This document shows, in pieces, positions 52,217 through 59,558 of a stretch of 64,000 bases of DNA. Source of the stretch: Psychroflexus salarius (GTDB lineage Bacteria > Bacteroidota > Bacteroidia > Flavobacteriales > Flavobacteriaceae); contig NZ_FQTW01000003.1 of NCBI RefSeq assembly GCF_900129035.1, positions 124,001-188,000 of the forward strand, in the 5' to 3' direction. The notes beneath the pieces are model-generated. The model was given only the letters and a program-made list of their open reading frames with translations. It was not told the DNA's origin and made no database searches. The position numbers and the translations under genes are program-made. Position 1 is the first letter of the stretch; each line of letters opens with the position of its first letter.

Positions 52217-52942
52217 ATGTTTAAGGTCTTACTTATTTCTCCTCAACTAAAACCAATAAAGACTCATCTTAACCAATTAAAAATTTCAAATCAGTTTCAA
52301 TTCATGTATGCTTCAACTGTAAATGAAGGTATTGATTTGGCTATTGATTTCAATTTAAACTTAATTGCCTTTGATATTGATTATTTTAAAGATCAGCTTA
52401 GTCAAATTGTACTAGATTTTAATCAATCTTTAATAATTCCACCTAAATTTATTGCTCTTTCATCAACAGAGCATTTGGCATTTAAAGCATTTCAACTAGG
52501 GTTTTACGCTTATTTTCTTCAGCCTTTAAGTGCGCTTGATTTTAAAAAATTAGCTTTAAGGTTAAAACATGATTTTCCTGATTTAATTACAGAAACAAAG
52601 ATATGCTTGCAGTCTCATAAAGACTTTCAATACATTAATACGAATGAAATTTTATTTTTAAAAGCCGATAGCAATACCACTGATATTTATCTTAAAAATG
52701 ACAAAATAGTAACAGCCTACAAAACACTAAAGGTATTCGAAGAGAATTTACCTATAAATTTCACGCGCATTCACCGAAGCTACATTATTAATAAAAACCA
52801 TATATCACGTATTAATTTTGGTAAACAACGTTGCACCTTATTAGGAACGGTCATTAAAATCCCTTTTTCTAAAAGTTTTAAGCCAGCCATCCACCAAATT
52901 AATCAGCAGCTTTCAGGTTTTGCTTTAAGTGCTTTAAATTAA
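52217..52942 (+). CDS. LytTR-domain transcription regulator with a degenerate receiver domain
   Basis: A 241-residue DNA-binding regulator. The N-terminal half has receiver-like secondary structure, but the acidic pair is missing (VLLISPQLK instead of DD) and the conserved Lys is Gln (YFLQPLS). Asp53/Asp55 remain in AFDIDYF. The C-terminal LytTR domain (about 130-230) contains ILFLKADSNTTDIYL, TLKVFEENLP, FTRIHRSYIINKNHI and KIPFSKSF. Phosphorylation by a kinase seems unlikely. LytTR domains bind pairs of direct repeats, and such a pair lies just upstream, so autoregulation is plausible. Confidence 0.85.
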   Translation: MFKVLLISPQLKPIKTHLNQLKISNQFQFMYASTVNEGIDLAIDFNLNLIAFDIDYFKDQLSQIVLDFNQSLIIPPKFIALSSTEHLAFKAFQLGFYAYFLQPLSALDFKKLALRLKHDFPDLITETKICLQSHKDFQYINTNEILFLKADSNTTDIYLKNDKIVTAYKTLKVFEENLPINFTRIHRSYIINKNHISRINFGKQRCTLLGTVIKIPFSKSFKPAIHQINQQLSGFALSALN

Positions 52943-53088
52943 GTACTTACTCGTATTTTATACCAGTTGACAGCTAAACGTGGTATGTTCACATGATTTT
53001 GTTTTTAAGGCCTTTGTCTTCATCACTTTGGCTTTAATTTTACACCTGTCAACAACACAAAAACAAAATTTAATTTAAAACAAGACTT

Positions 53089-53265
53089 ATGAAAACGATT
53101 AAAAATTTTGCATTATTAGCCTTATTTACTTTAGGATTAACTGCTTGTACTGAAAACAGTTTTAGCGATACACAAGAACTTAATGATATGAGTGCAGAGC
53201 AAAGTGATAATTTTACAGGAGATGAAACTGAAGTTCCTGATGGAAGTAAAGGTTCTCATGACTAA
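53089..53265 (+). CDS. Very small acidic lipoprotein (58 residues)
   Basis: The ATG at 53089 opens a frame with a textbook lipoprotein signal: MKTIKNFALLALFTLGLTAC (lipobox LTAC), leaving a mature acidic tail of about 39 residues (NSFSDTQELNDMSAEQSDNF then TGDETEVPDGSKGSHD). It stops at 53265 and is followed by a strong terminator. The gene is too short for ordinary ORF cut-offs. It lies between the LytTR regulator and the TPR-sensor kinase. It could be a secreted signal, an anchor for a sensor, or a small envelope protein. I do not recognise a family. Confidence 0.7.
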   Translation: MKTIKNFALLALFTLGLTACTENSFSDTQELNDMSAEQSDNFTGDETEVPDGSKGSHD

Positions 53266-53301
53266 ATGATGAATAATTAAATTATAATATTATATTTTTA
53301 C

Positions 53302-53338
53302 AAAGTCAGTTGAAATTAATCAACTGACTTTTGTTTTT
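53302..53338 (+). terminator. Strong terminator after the small lipoprotein gene
   Basis: A perfect 12-bp stem AAAGTCAGTTGA/TCAACTGACTTT (53302-53313 and 53320-53331) with a 6-base loop is followed by TGTTTTT. It separates the lipoprotein gene from the kinase gene. Confidence 0.9.
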
Positions 53339-53352
53339 AATAAGAATTAAGG

Positions 53353-55341
53353 TTGAAGGTTTTAAGTTTACTTATATTTTTAAGTTTATTTTGGGCTTGC
53401 CATAGGCAAGAACCTGAAAAAGTTGTACCTAAAAACTTAGCAGAAGCAATTCAGCAATACCAATCGACTCATGATAAAACTCAACAATTCCAATTATTAA
53501 ATAAGGCCAAACAACTTATCATTCGTCAACCAGATTCTATTCAAAATCTTTATTTATCACAATTTGCATACGATTATTTAAAATTGGGCAATACGTTTGA
53601 ATTTAAGCAGCTTAACCAATTAGCGTTTAAAAAAGCGAAAGCAGAAAACAACTGGTTTAAGTTAGGTGATGTTGAGTGGAATTACGCCAGCTATTATAAT
53701 AACCTACAAGTTTACGATTCTGCATTCTATCATTTTAAAGAAGCTAAAGTCTATTTTACCAGAGCCGACAATCATTATCATGTGGCCCAAATGCTTTACG
53801 GCATGGCGTTTATTAAAAGCCGTTTTCGTGATTATAGTGGCACTGAAAATTTAATTTTTGAAGCTTTAAACTTATTAAACAATCAAAAAGAGTATCAATC
53901 TTTTTATTACAGTTGTTACTCTTTATTATCGGTCTTATCTAAAGACAAAGGAGATTATCGCCAAGCTTTAGGCTATCAAGAACAAGCCTTAGATTACTTA
54001 GATGATTCGTCGGCTTCAAAAAATAAACAAATTGCGAGTTTAAATAATATCGGGATTATTTACCATGAAACAGGTCAATATCAAAAAGCGATTAACCGCT
54101 ACAAAGAAGCCTTAGCGCATGAAGCCTTACAACTAAACACAAACTTGCATGCTAAATTATTAGATAATTTAGCTTACAGTCAATTAAAACTGGGCGATAC
54201 CTCTAATGTTCTTAAAAGTTTTAATCAAGCTTTAGAGATAAGAGAAGGTTTAAAAAATGCATCAGGAATTGTAATTAATACGATTCATTTAGCGCAGTAT
54301 TATGATGTAGTTAATCAGCCTCAAAAAGCAATTTTGCTAGCTGAAAAAGCTAAAGACTTAGCAAAAGACATTGAAAACCCAAGAGATTACCTTGGTGCGT
54401 TAAAGCTGTTAGCAAGTTTAGACCAAGAACATGCTAATGCTTACCTCAACCAATATATTAGCTATAACGACAGCATTAATTCAGTTGAGCGTGATAATCA
54501 AAACAAGTTTATGCGTATTGCTTATGAAACCGACCAATACAAAGCAAAAACCAAACAATTATCTCAACAAAACTTACAACTTATTATTGTCGGCTTAAGC
54601 TTTTTTGTGGTAATTACTTTAGTTTACTTTATTAGAAATCAGTTTATTTTAAAAGAAAAATTAGCCCTTGAAAACGATATACAGAATGCCAATCAAGAGG
54701 TTTATTTACTGACTATAAAGCGACAATTAGAGTTAGAAAAAGAACGTTTGCTTGAGCGTAACCGCATTGCCGAAGATTTGCATGATGGTGTTTTAAGTAA
54801 GTTATTTGCCACGCGATTAAACTTAAGTTACTTACCTGTAAACCCGAAAGATAACAATTTAGACTTACGCGAAAATTACCTGAACGAGTTACAACAAATT
54901 GAACAAGAAATTAGAGATGTTTCGCATACCTTAAGCTATCATTTCAGTGACTCTGAATTGGGTTTCAGTAAAGCATTAGAACTTCTTATAAAAGATAAAG
55001 CTAAAATCGCTCAACTAAAAACACAAATTAAAATTGAAGGTCAAGAACAGATTAACCAACTTTCACAAGAACAAAAGGTTAATATTTATCGCATTTTACA
55101 AGAAGCGCTTCAAAATATAATTAAACACGCTAATGCTTCTTTAATTTGTATTGAAATTAACTGCAATCTATCTCACTTAGATTTATTGATACAGGATAAT
55201 GGAAAAGGCATTAATACCAATCTAAAAAATGGTATCGGTTTAAAAAATATGCGCTCTAGAGCCAAAAAAATAAATGGGCAGTTGCATATTGAAAACTGTC
55301 GACCAAAAGGAACACAAATTAGCATTTACATAAGACTTTAA
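53353..55341 (+). CDS. TPR-domain sensor histidine kinase (HisKA_3 type)
   Basis: A 662-residue membrane sensor. The frame has no usable ATG before the conserved part, and a stop lies just upstream, so TTG at 53353 is the likely start. It gives a signal-like N terminus with a possible lipobox (LLIFLSLFWACHRQ). About nine TPR-like helical repeats fill residues 25-390 (for example IASLNNIGIIYHETGQYQKA). A membrane helix follows (LQLIIVGLSFFVVITLVYFI, about 408-428). The HisKA_3 motif is RNRIAEDLHDGVLSKL. The ATPase has QEALQNIIKHANAS, DNGKGI and GIGLKNMRSRAKKI. The response regulator gene follows after 2 bases. Confidence 0.9.
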   Translation: MKVLSLLIFLSLFWACHRQEPEKVVPKNLAEAIQQYQSTHDKTQQFQLLNKAKQLIIRQPDSIQNLYLSQFAYDYLKLGNTFEFKQLNQLAFKKAKAENNWFKLGDVEWNYASYYNNLQVYDSAFYHFKEAKVYFTRADNHYHVAQMLYGMAFIKSRFRDYSGTENLIFEALNLLNNQKEYQSFYYSCYSLLSVLSKDKGDYRQALGYQEQALDYLDDSSASKNKQIASLNNIGIIYHETGQYQKAINRYKEALAHEALQLNTNLHAKLLDNLAYSQLKLGDTSNVLKSFNQALEIREGLKNASGIVINTIHLAQYYDVVNQPQKAILLAEKAKDLAKDIENPRDYLGALKLLASLDQEHANAYLNQYISYNDSINSVERDNQNKFMRIAYETDQYKAKTKQLSQQNLQLIIVGLSFFVVITLVYFIRNQFILKEKLALENDIQNANQEVYLLTIKRQLELEKERLLERNRIAEDLHDGVLSKLFATRLNLSYLPVNPKDNNLDLRENYLNELQQIEQEIRDVSHTLSYHFSDSELGFSKALELLIKDKAKIAQLKTQIKIEGQEQINQLSQEQKVNIYRILQEALQNIIKHANASLICIEINCNLSHLDLLIQDNGKGINTNLKNGIGLKNMRSRAKKINGQLHIENCRPKGTQISIYIRL

Positions 55342-55343
55342 TT

Positions 55344-56024
55344 ATGCTTAAACCCTACACAATTTTAATAATTGACGACCATCCATTAATAGTTGAAGCC
55401 TATAAAACAGCAATTAAACAAGCCGAAACTCAACAAAATCAGTTTCAATTTAAAGTAACTTCAGCTGAAGACGCTGACCAAGCTACAGCCGTGATTAACC
55501 AATTTAAACATCAAAATTCTTCACCTGATTTAGTTATTTTAGATATTAAAATTCCGCCTTCTAGCGACGGTAAAATATTATCTGGTGAAGACTTAGCACC
55601 AGTTTTAAAGGCTACTTTCAACAATTTAAAACTGATTGTTTCAACCACATTTAACAATAATTATCGGCTTAATAGCATTTTAAAGCAAATCAATCCAGAT
55701 GGTCTACTGGTTAAAAATGACATCACATCTAAAACGCTTGAAGAAGCGATGATTACCGTTATTAATCAGCCACCTTTTTATAGTAAAACCGTTTTACAGC
55801 TTTTAAGGAAAACAGCATCTAATAATTATTTAATTGATGAGATTGACCGGCGTTTATTGTATGAAATTTCTATCGGGACACGCATGAATGAGTTACCAGA
55901 TGTAATAAACCTCTCTAAAGCAGCACTTGAAAAACGCAAACGTAATTTAAAAGAAGTGTTTAAAGTTCAAAATAACGATGACCGCTCACTCATTATCCAA
56001 GCCAAAAAAGAAGGTTACGTGTAA
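55344..56024 (+). CDS. NarL/FixJ-type response regulator with divergent HTH
   Basis: A 226-residue partner of the TPR kinase. The receiver has an acidic pair (LIIDDHPL), the phospho-acceptor in VILDIKIPP, Ser/Thr in IVSTTF and Lys in LLVKND, so it is probably phosphorylatable. An insertion lies after the acceptor (PPSSDGKILSGED). The C-terminal helices (DEIDRRLLYEISIGTRMNEL, INLSKAALEKRKRNLKEVF) take the place of the LuxR-type DNA-binding domain but diverge from the consensus. It lies 2 bases after the kinase gene. Targets are unknown. Confidence 0.85.
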   Translation: MLKPYTILIIDDHPLIVEAYKTAIKQAETQQNQFQFKVTSAEDADQATAVINQFKHQNSSPDLVILDIKIPPSSDGKILSGEDLAPVLKATFNNLKLIVSTTFNNNYRLNSILKQINPDGLLVKNDITSKTLEEAMITVINQPPFYSKTVLQLLRKTASNNYLIDEIDRRLLYEISIGTRMNELPDVINLSKAALEKRKRNLKEVFKVQNNDDRSLIIQAKKEGYV

Positions 56025-56073
56025 TTGAATTAAACAATACTGTAAAAACCGTCAAATTTTTAGCGCTTCCAAA

Positions 56074-56221
56074 TCTTAAAAAAGTCTTAACAAAACCCCA
56101 AAAACATAACCTTATCGTGTAAATCAGATGTTTTTGCCCTAAAAAGTACGGATTATGCTTACTTTTTTTACGGATTATGCCTACCGCAAGTTAATTAATA
56201 GCTTGTAAGTTTATCGTGTTA
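56074..56221 (+). repeat. 148-bp repeat, copy B, upstream of the glycine-zipper lipoprotein gene
   Basis: From TCTTAAAAAAGTCTTAAC to CGTGTTA this stretch matches 57858-58005 at a constant offset of 1784 bases, with no gaps. By hand count about 136 of 148 bases agree. It contains promoter B. A more diverged relative surrounds promoter A near 52094-52171. Confidence 0.85.
56147..56213 (+). promoter_or_regulatory. Regulon promoter B: 22-bp-spaced direct repeat plus -7-like box
   Basis: TACGGATTATGCTTAC at 56147-56162 and TACGGATTATGCCTAC at 56169-56184 differ at one base. TAAGTTTA at 56206-56213 follows 21 bases later, as in promoters A and C. Transcription would begin near 56220, leaving a leader of about 265 bases. 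Confidence 0.75.
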
Positions 56222-56487
56222 ATTTAAGTTGTGTCATATTAAAACTAACATAGGGGTTAAAAACGGATTGACCATCCCAAGTCGAAAACTAACGACATAA
56301 AAATAATGTAAGAGGAGTATGTGAAAGTTGAAAAGCCTCTTAAGGACATTTTGAGTTACCAAAGTAGCTTAACTTGTTCAAAAAATAGAGTAAACCGAGT
56401 TACGAAAATCGAAAGAGTAGAAAAAATTTACTAACTTGGAAAAGTCTATTAAAAATGAAAATGATTTTTCCTTTAAAAATTATAATA
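56222..56487 (+). other. Long untranslated leader, possibly structured
   Basis: No convincing gene occurs between promoter B and the lipoprotein ATG. Short inverted repeats are present: AGTCG/CGACA-type near 56280-56300 and AAGAGG/CCTCTT around 56311-56342. The composition is richer in G and purines than the surroundings. A GTG frame of 37 codons beginning near 56319 overlaps these. The stretch starting GTGTCATA at 56231 could be a remnant of a structured RNA such as a group II intron 5' end, but I cannot show that. Confidence 0.3.
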
Positions 56488-57249
56488 ATGAAAAATTTAT
56501 CAAAATTTATTTTAAGTTTAATTGCCATTTTTATTTTCTCTTCTTGTAGCGAAGATAGTGATTCAGTAGTTGAAGATATAACTCTTAAAAATCAAAAAGT
56601 AGATTATGGAGAAATGCATAATACTGGATTAAATGCTTACTATAAGCAGAAAGCTGATAAAATTAATTCTAACTTAAATGAATTTTCTCACGAACTAGTA
56701 AATATAAACAATTCTTTGTATCCAAAGTATTTTAATAATGTTTCGGATATTAAAATATCCAAATTGTCTCTAAAGTTGTATGGAACAAACGATAAAACCA
56801 AGTTTAATTATAGAGAAAGAAGCATATACTTGATTGATGAGTTAGTTGCAGAAAAACAAATCTCAAGAGAATTAGGTAATTTGATAGAGAGTTTTGTTAT
56901 TTCTAACCCTAATAAAAATCAAATCCTTAATAGTATTTCGCGTTTTAAAAAGAAAGGTGTAATGAAATATAATGACGAAAAGGGACTAGAAATATTTACA
57001 TCAGTATATTTGGCATCAGATCAATTTTGGACAGAAAGAGAAAATAATTCTTTTGTTTTTAAAAGTGATTGTGATCCTAAAAATCAAGTAAGAATTGCAG
57101 ACGCAGCTGGTGGCATTTTTGGAGGCTTACTTGGAACAGCTATAGGTGGTTTTGGCGGAATAGTTGGAGCATCAGTTGGAAGTCAAGGATATTCTGCCCT
57201 TGTAGAAGAGTTACAAGAAAATAGTGATGGATCAAGAAGTTGTATATAA
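56488..57249 (+). CDS. Lipoprotein with C-terminal glycine-zipper membrane segment
   Basis: I do not recognise a named family. From ATG 56488 (MKNLSKFILSLIAIFIFSSC) there is a clear lipoprotein signal with lipobox FSSC, then a charged helical region of about 170 residues. Near the C terminus comes a Gly/Ala-rich hydrophobic stretch (AAGGIFGGLLGTAIGGFGGI, then VGASVGSQGYSALVEEL) of the glycine-zipper type found in some membrane-active peptides and pore-forming segments. Two Cys flank it (SDCDPKN, SRSCI). The gene is AT-rich, is followed 11 bases later by a small membrane protein gene, and lies between two 148-bp repeats. Confidence 0.7.
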   Translation: MKNLSKFILSLIAIFIFSSCSEDSDSVVEDITLKNQKVDYGEMHNTGLNAYYKQKADKINSNLNEFSHELVNINNSLYPKYFNNVSDIKISKLSLKLYGTNDKTKFNYRERSIYLIDELVAEKQISRELGNLIESFVISNPNKNQILNSISRFKKKGVMKYNDEKGLEIFTSVYLASDQFWTERENNSFVFKSDCDPKNQVRIADAAGGIFGGLLGTAIGGFGGIVGASVGSQGYSALVEELQENSDGSRSCI

Positions 57250-57260
57250 ACTCAATATAA

Positions 57261-57656
57261 ATGAAAAATATTCAAAAAATATTAAATTTTTTAAATAAAT
57301 ACAACTACAATTTTGAATATTATGAAAATCGAAGATTAATTGTAGTTAATTTAGGATTTAATTTATTTTCACATATACAAATTTCAGATAATCAAGAAAT
57401 AATAAAAATAAGTGATAAATTAGAAGGTTTTAATGGTATTTCAGGGTTTATTCAAACCTCAATTAAAAAATCTATGATATATCAGACAATTATGTTGCTT
57501 ATAGCCTTTATTATATTAGAATTAACTAAATTTTCTAAATATGATTATGATTATACGTATCTTTTAGTAATATTTATTACAATTAGTTTACTTTGGTTTA
57601 TTTTTTATTTAGTTAAAAGTGAAATTTTTAAGATGAAAATTGAAAATCTGGTTTAG
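57261..57656 (+). CDS. Small membrane protein next to the glycine-zipper lipoprotein
   Basis: A 131-residue protein. The N-terminal soluble part (KILNFLNKYNYNFEYYENRR, about 1-70) is followed by two membrane helices (IMLLIAFIILEL and LLVIFITISLLWFIFYLV) separated by an Asp/Tyr loop (FSKYDYDYTY). It has no signal peptide. It is encoded 11 bases after the glycine-zipper gene and ends before a terminator, so the two form a unit. An immunity-like or partner role is a hypothesis. The sequence is very AT-rich. Confidence 0.65.
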   Translation: MKNIQKILNFLNKYNYNFEYYENRRLIVVNLGFNLFSHIQISDNQEIIKISDKLEGFNGISGFIQTSIKKSMIYQTIMLLIAFIILELTKFSKYDYDYTYLLVIFITISLLWFIFYLVKSEIFKMKIENLV

Positions 57657-57797
57657 TAATAAAAAACGTGGTAATAACATAATATAAATTCAATGCCTAC
57701 AAAAGGTTTAAATGAGTAGCCATTGTTATAGCTAGTTTAATGCGCCACTAAACCTATATTTACAATAACAAAACAATAAACTCAACTTAAATCAATT

Positions 57798-57835
57798 AAA
57801 AGCAGTCTAGATTAAATTCTAGGCTGCTTTTTTAA
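57798..57835 (+). terminator. Terminator after the glycine-zipper pair
   Basis: The stem AAAGCAGTCTAGA/TCTAGGCTGCTTT (one G-T pair) with a short AT loop is followed by a T run. It isolates the two-gene unit from the next promoter. Confidence 0.85.
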
Positions 57836-57857
57836 TTTCCTTTTGTTTTACAAAGCT

Positions 57858-58005
57858 TCTTAAAAAAGTCTTAACAAAACACCAAAAACACAACTTTATC
57901 GCGTAAATCAGGTGTTTTTGCCCTAAAAAGTACGGATTATGCTTACTTTTTTTACGGTAAATGACAACCGCAAGTTAATTAATAGCTCGTAAGTTTATCA
58001 TGTTA
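57858..58005 (+). repeat. 148-bp repeat, copy C, upstream of the 58-kb hypothetical gene
   Basis: A copy of 56074-56221 with about 12 substitutions. It includes the whole promoter architecture. Several changes fall in the second half of the 16-bp direct repeat. The 343-base space between 57657 and 57999 holds only this repeat, the terminator before it and nothing else I can support. Confidence 0.85.
57931..57997 (+). promoter_or_regulatory. Regulon promoter C: 22-bp-spaced direct repeat (second half degraded) plus -7-like box
   Basis: TACGGATTATGCTTAC at 57931-57946 is followed 22 bases later by TACGGTAAATGACAAC at 57953-57968, where the second half is altered. TAAGTTTA at 57990-57997 comes 21 bases after it. 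Transcription would start near 58004, so the ATG at 58000 is too early and 58021 or 58063 is used. Confidence 0.65.
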
Positions 58006-58020
58006 TTAAAACAAATTGTT

Positions 58021-58404
58021 ATGAACAGTTCATGCACTGCTATTTCCCCAAATGCTTCAACAATGAAAACCGTAACTTACGAAATTTGCGACCCTAGTTT
58101 GTTCAATCAAGCAGCCTCAAGTATAAATACTAAACATCAGCTTCATTTTTCGGCAGCTCTTATTAAAAGTGATCAGTCAGACTATTTCACACAACATCAA
58201 ACACAGCCTCGTATGGGTAGTTTCGTAAGTCTAATCTATCATAATAACCATATAAAAGTTGTAAACGAAACCAATACTTGTTTGGGTTATTTACCTGAAA
58301 AATTTCTATACCTCAAAGATTATTTAAAGCTTAAAATAGAATTTGTTGGCATGATTACTTACCAAAATAATAACGACCTTATGGTAGATATTATGCCATT
58401 ATAA
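58021..58404 (+). CDS. Hypothetical protein, possible HIRAN/SH3-like fold
   Basis: About 127 residues from ATG 58021 (a start at 58063, MKTVTYEICD, is equally possible). The upstream ATG at 58000 lies before the predicted transcript start. The protein is soluble, with beta-rich segments (GSFVSLIYHNNHIKVVNETN) and a TCLGYLPEKFLYLKDYL stretch that weakly resembles the G-x-LP motif of HIRAN domains. It ends with VEFVGMITYQ-like strands. I do not recognise a family with confidence. It is preceded by promoter C and followed by a long inverted repeat. Confidence 0.55.
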   Translation: MNSSCTAISPNASTMKTVTYEICDPSLFNQAASSINTKHQLHFSAALIKSDQSDYFTQHQTQPRMGSFVSLIYHNNHIKVVNETNTCLGYLPEKFLYLKDYLKLKIEFVGMITYQNNNDLMVDIMPL

Positions 58405-58407
58405 AAT

Positions 58408-58506
58408 AAGCATCGCCCATAGCGGGAACGCCTGTTAAAACAAGATATAAAAGAGGGTACAACAGTCGTCATGACTAAATCTTTGTTCTAACAGGCAATG
58501 ATGCTT
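58408..58506 (+). ncRNA. Long imperfect hairpin, candidate structured RNA or small palindromic element
   Basis: The outer stem AAGCATC/GATGCTT (58408-58414, 58500-58506) and the inner stem GCCTGTTA/TAACAGGC (58430-58437, 58489-58496) extended by AACAAGAT/ATCTTTGTT form a nested hairpin of about 99 bases. It lies directly after the stop of the hypothetical gene. No T run follows, so it is not a classical terminator. The remaining 264 bases to the next gene (58507-58770) show nothing I can support. Confidence 0.4.
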
Positions 58507-58770
58507 CTTTAAGATGTAAGCTTACACTAAATCTATCTATTTCCTAAGTTGAAATAACTCTTAAACTTCAAACAAAATCTCAAATTTATTCAAAACCTGA
58601 GCATAGCATGCAACTTTTAGTTATGTTAATACACGACCAGTTGAAGGCTCTATTAAAATACATCAGTTGAAGTTAAGTTAGCTTCAATCAACTTTTATGG
58701 CCTGGAATCTGTCGCTTAACTATTTTAATTGTAAATTTAAAACTTAATTGCATTAAATGTAGACTTGCGT

Positions 58771-58932
58771 ATGACTTCAAAAAACCTAAAAATAATAGGC
58801 ATTATCATCATCGTATTCGGTTTTTTGGCCTACGTAACTAGCCATTGGTTCGGAAGTACAGCTTGGACATTCATGGGTGGCGCTGGCGGATTTGTGTTGG
58901 TTTACATCTTACAAAATAACAAGAAGCCTTAA
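58771..58932 (+). CDS. Small two-helix membrane protein (53 residues)
   Basis: The ATG at 58771 gives MTSKNLKIIGIIIIVFGFLA followed by YVTSHWFGSTAWTFMGGAGG and FVLVYILQNNKKP. This is a helical hairpin of two membrane segments separated by a His/Trp/Gly-rich loop. It ends with a basic tail. No family comes to mind. It precedes the HemJ-like gene on the same strand by 77 bases, and the two may be co-expressed. Confidence 0.65.
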   Translation: MTSKNLKIIGIIIIVFGFLAYVTSHWFGSTAWTFMGGAGGFVLVYILQNNKKP

Positions 58933-59009
58933 ATAAGCTTTAATTTGTATAATGTTTCAAGCCAAGCGCTTAATTTTGTAACTTCAACTTTTGCCATAAG
59001 CTCAATAAA

Positions 59010-59558
59010 ATGACCTATAATTACATTAAAGCCCTACACCTCATTTTTGTCATCACTTGGTTTGCGGGCTTATTTTATATCCCGCGATTATTTATTTATC
59101 AAATTGAAGCCAGTTTAAAACCGAAACCAGAATCTAAAATTTTAAGTGAACAATTGAAGCTTATGACTAAACGCTTATGGAATATTATCACTTGGCCTTC
59201 AGCTATTCTGGCAACACTTTTTGCTGTTTGGTTATTAATTATTAATCCATATTGGCTTCAACAAGGCTGGATGCATGTAAAACTTGCTTTTGTTATTTTA
59301 TTGTTTGCTTATCATCTCAAAAATCATTTTATCTACAAACAATTTCAACAAGACGATATTCGTTGGACCTCCAACCAAATGCGTTTATGGAATGAAGGCG
59401 CCACGATTATTTTATTTGCCGTTGTATTTTTAGTAATATTAAAAAGCGCTATTAATTGGATTTACGGGCTTGTTGGTTTAGTTGGTTTAGCCGTATTACT
59501 CATGTTAGGCATTAGAGCTTATAAAAATTTTAGAAAAGCTAAAGGTGAAGATGTTTAA
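59010..59558 (+). CDS. hemJ: HemJ-type protoporphyrinogen oxidase (CopD-related membrane protein)
   Basis: A 182-residue inner-membrane protein with four or five hydrophobic helices. The N terminus LHLIFVITWFAGLFYIPRLF contains the conserved His, Trp and Arg of HemJ. Asn-Pro-Tyr-Trp and GWMHVKLAFVILLFAYH follow with the second His/Lys set, as in HemJ proteins that oxidise protoporphyrinogen IX. hemF is at 42 kb, so oxygen-dependent heme steps are present. The family is often annotated only as CopD. It overlaps the kinase gene by 8 bases. Confidence 0.8.
   Translation: MTYNYIKALHLIFVITWFAGLFYIPRLFIYQIEASLKPKPESKILSEQLKLMTKRLWNIITWPSAILATLFAVWLLIINPYWLQQGWMHVKLAFVILLFAYHLKNHFIYKQFQQDDIRWTSNQMRLWNEGATIILFAVVFLVILKSAINWIYGLVGLVGLAVLLMLGIRAYKNFRKAKGEDV

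Noticed and set aside
58408-58506. Integron attC site
   Set aside because: The stem ends lack the RYYYAAC/GTTRRRY core arrangement, and no integrase or cassette array is nearby.
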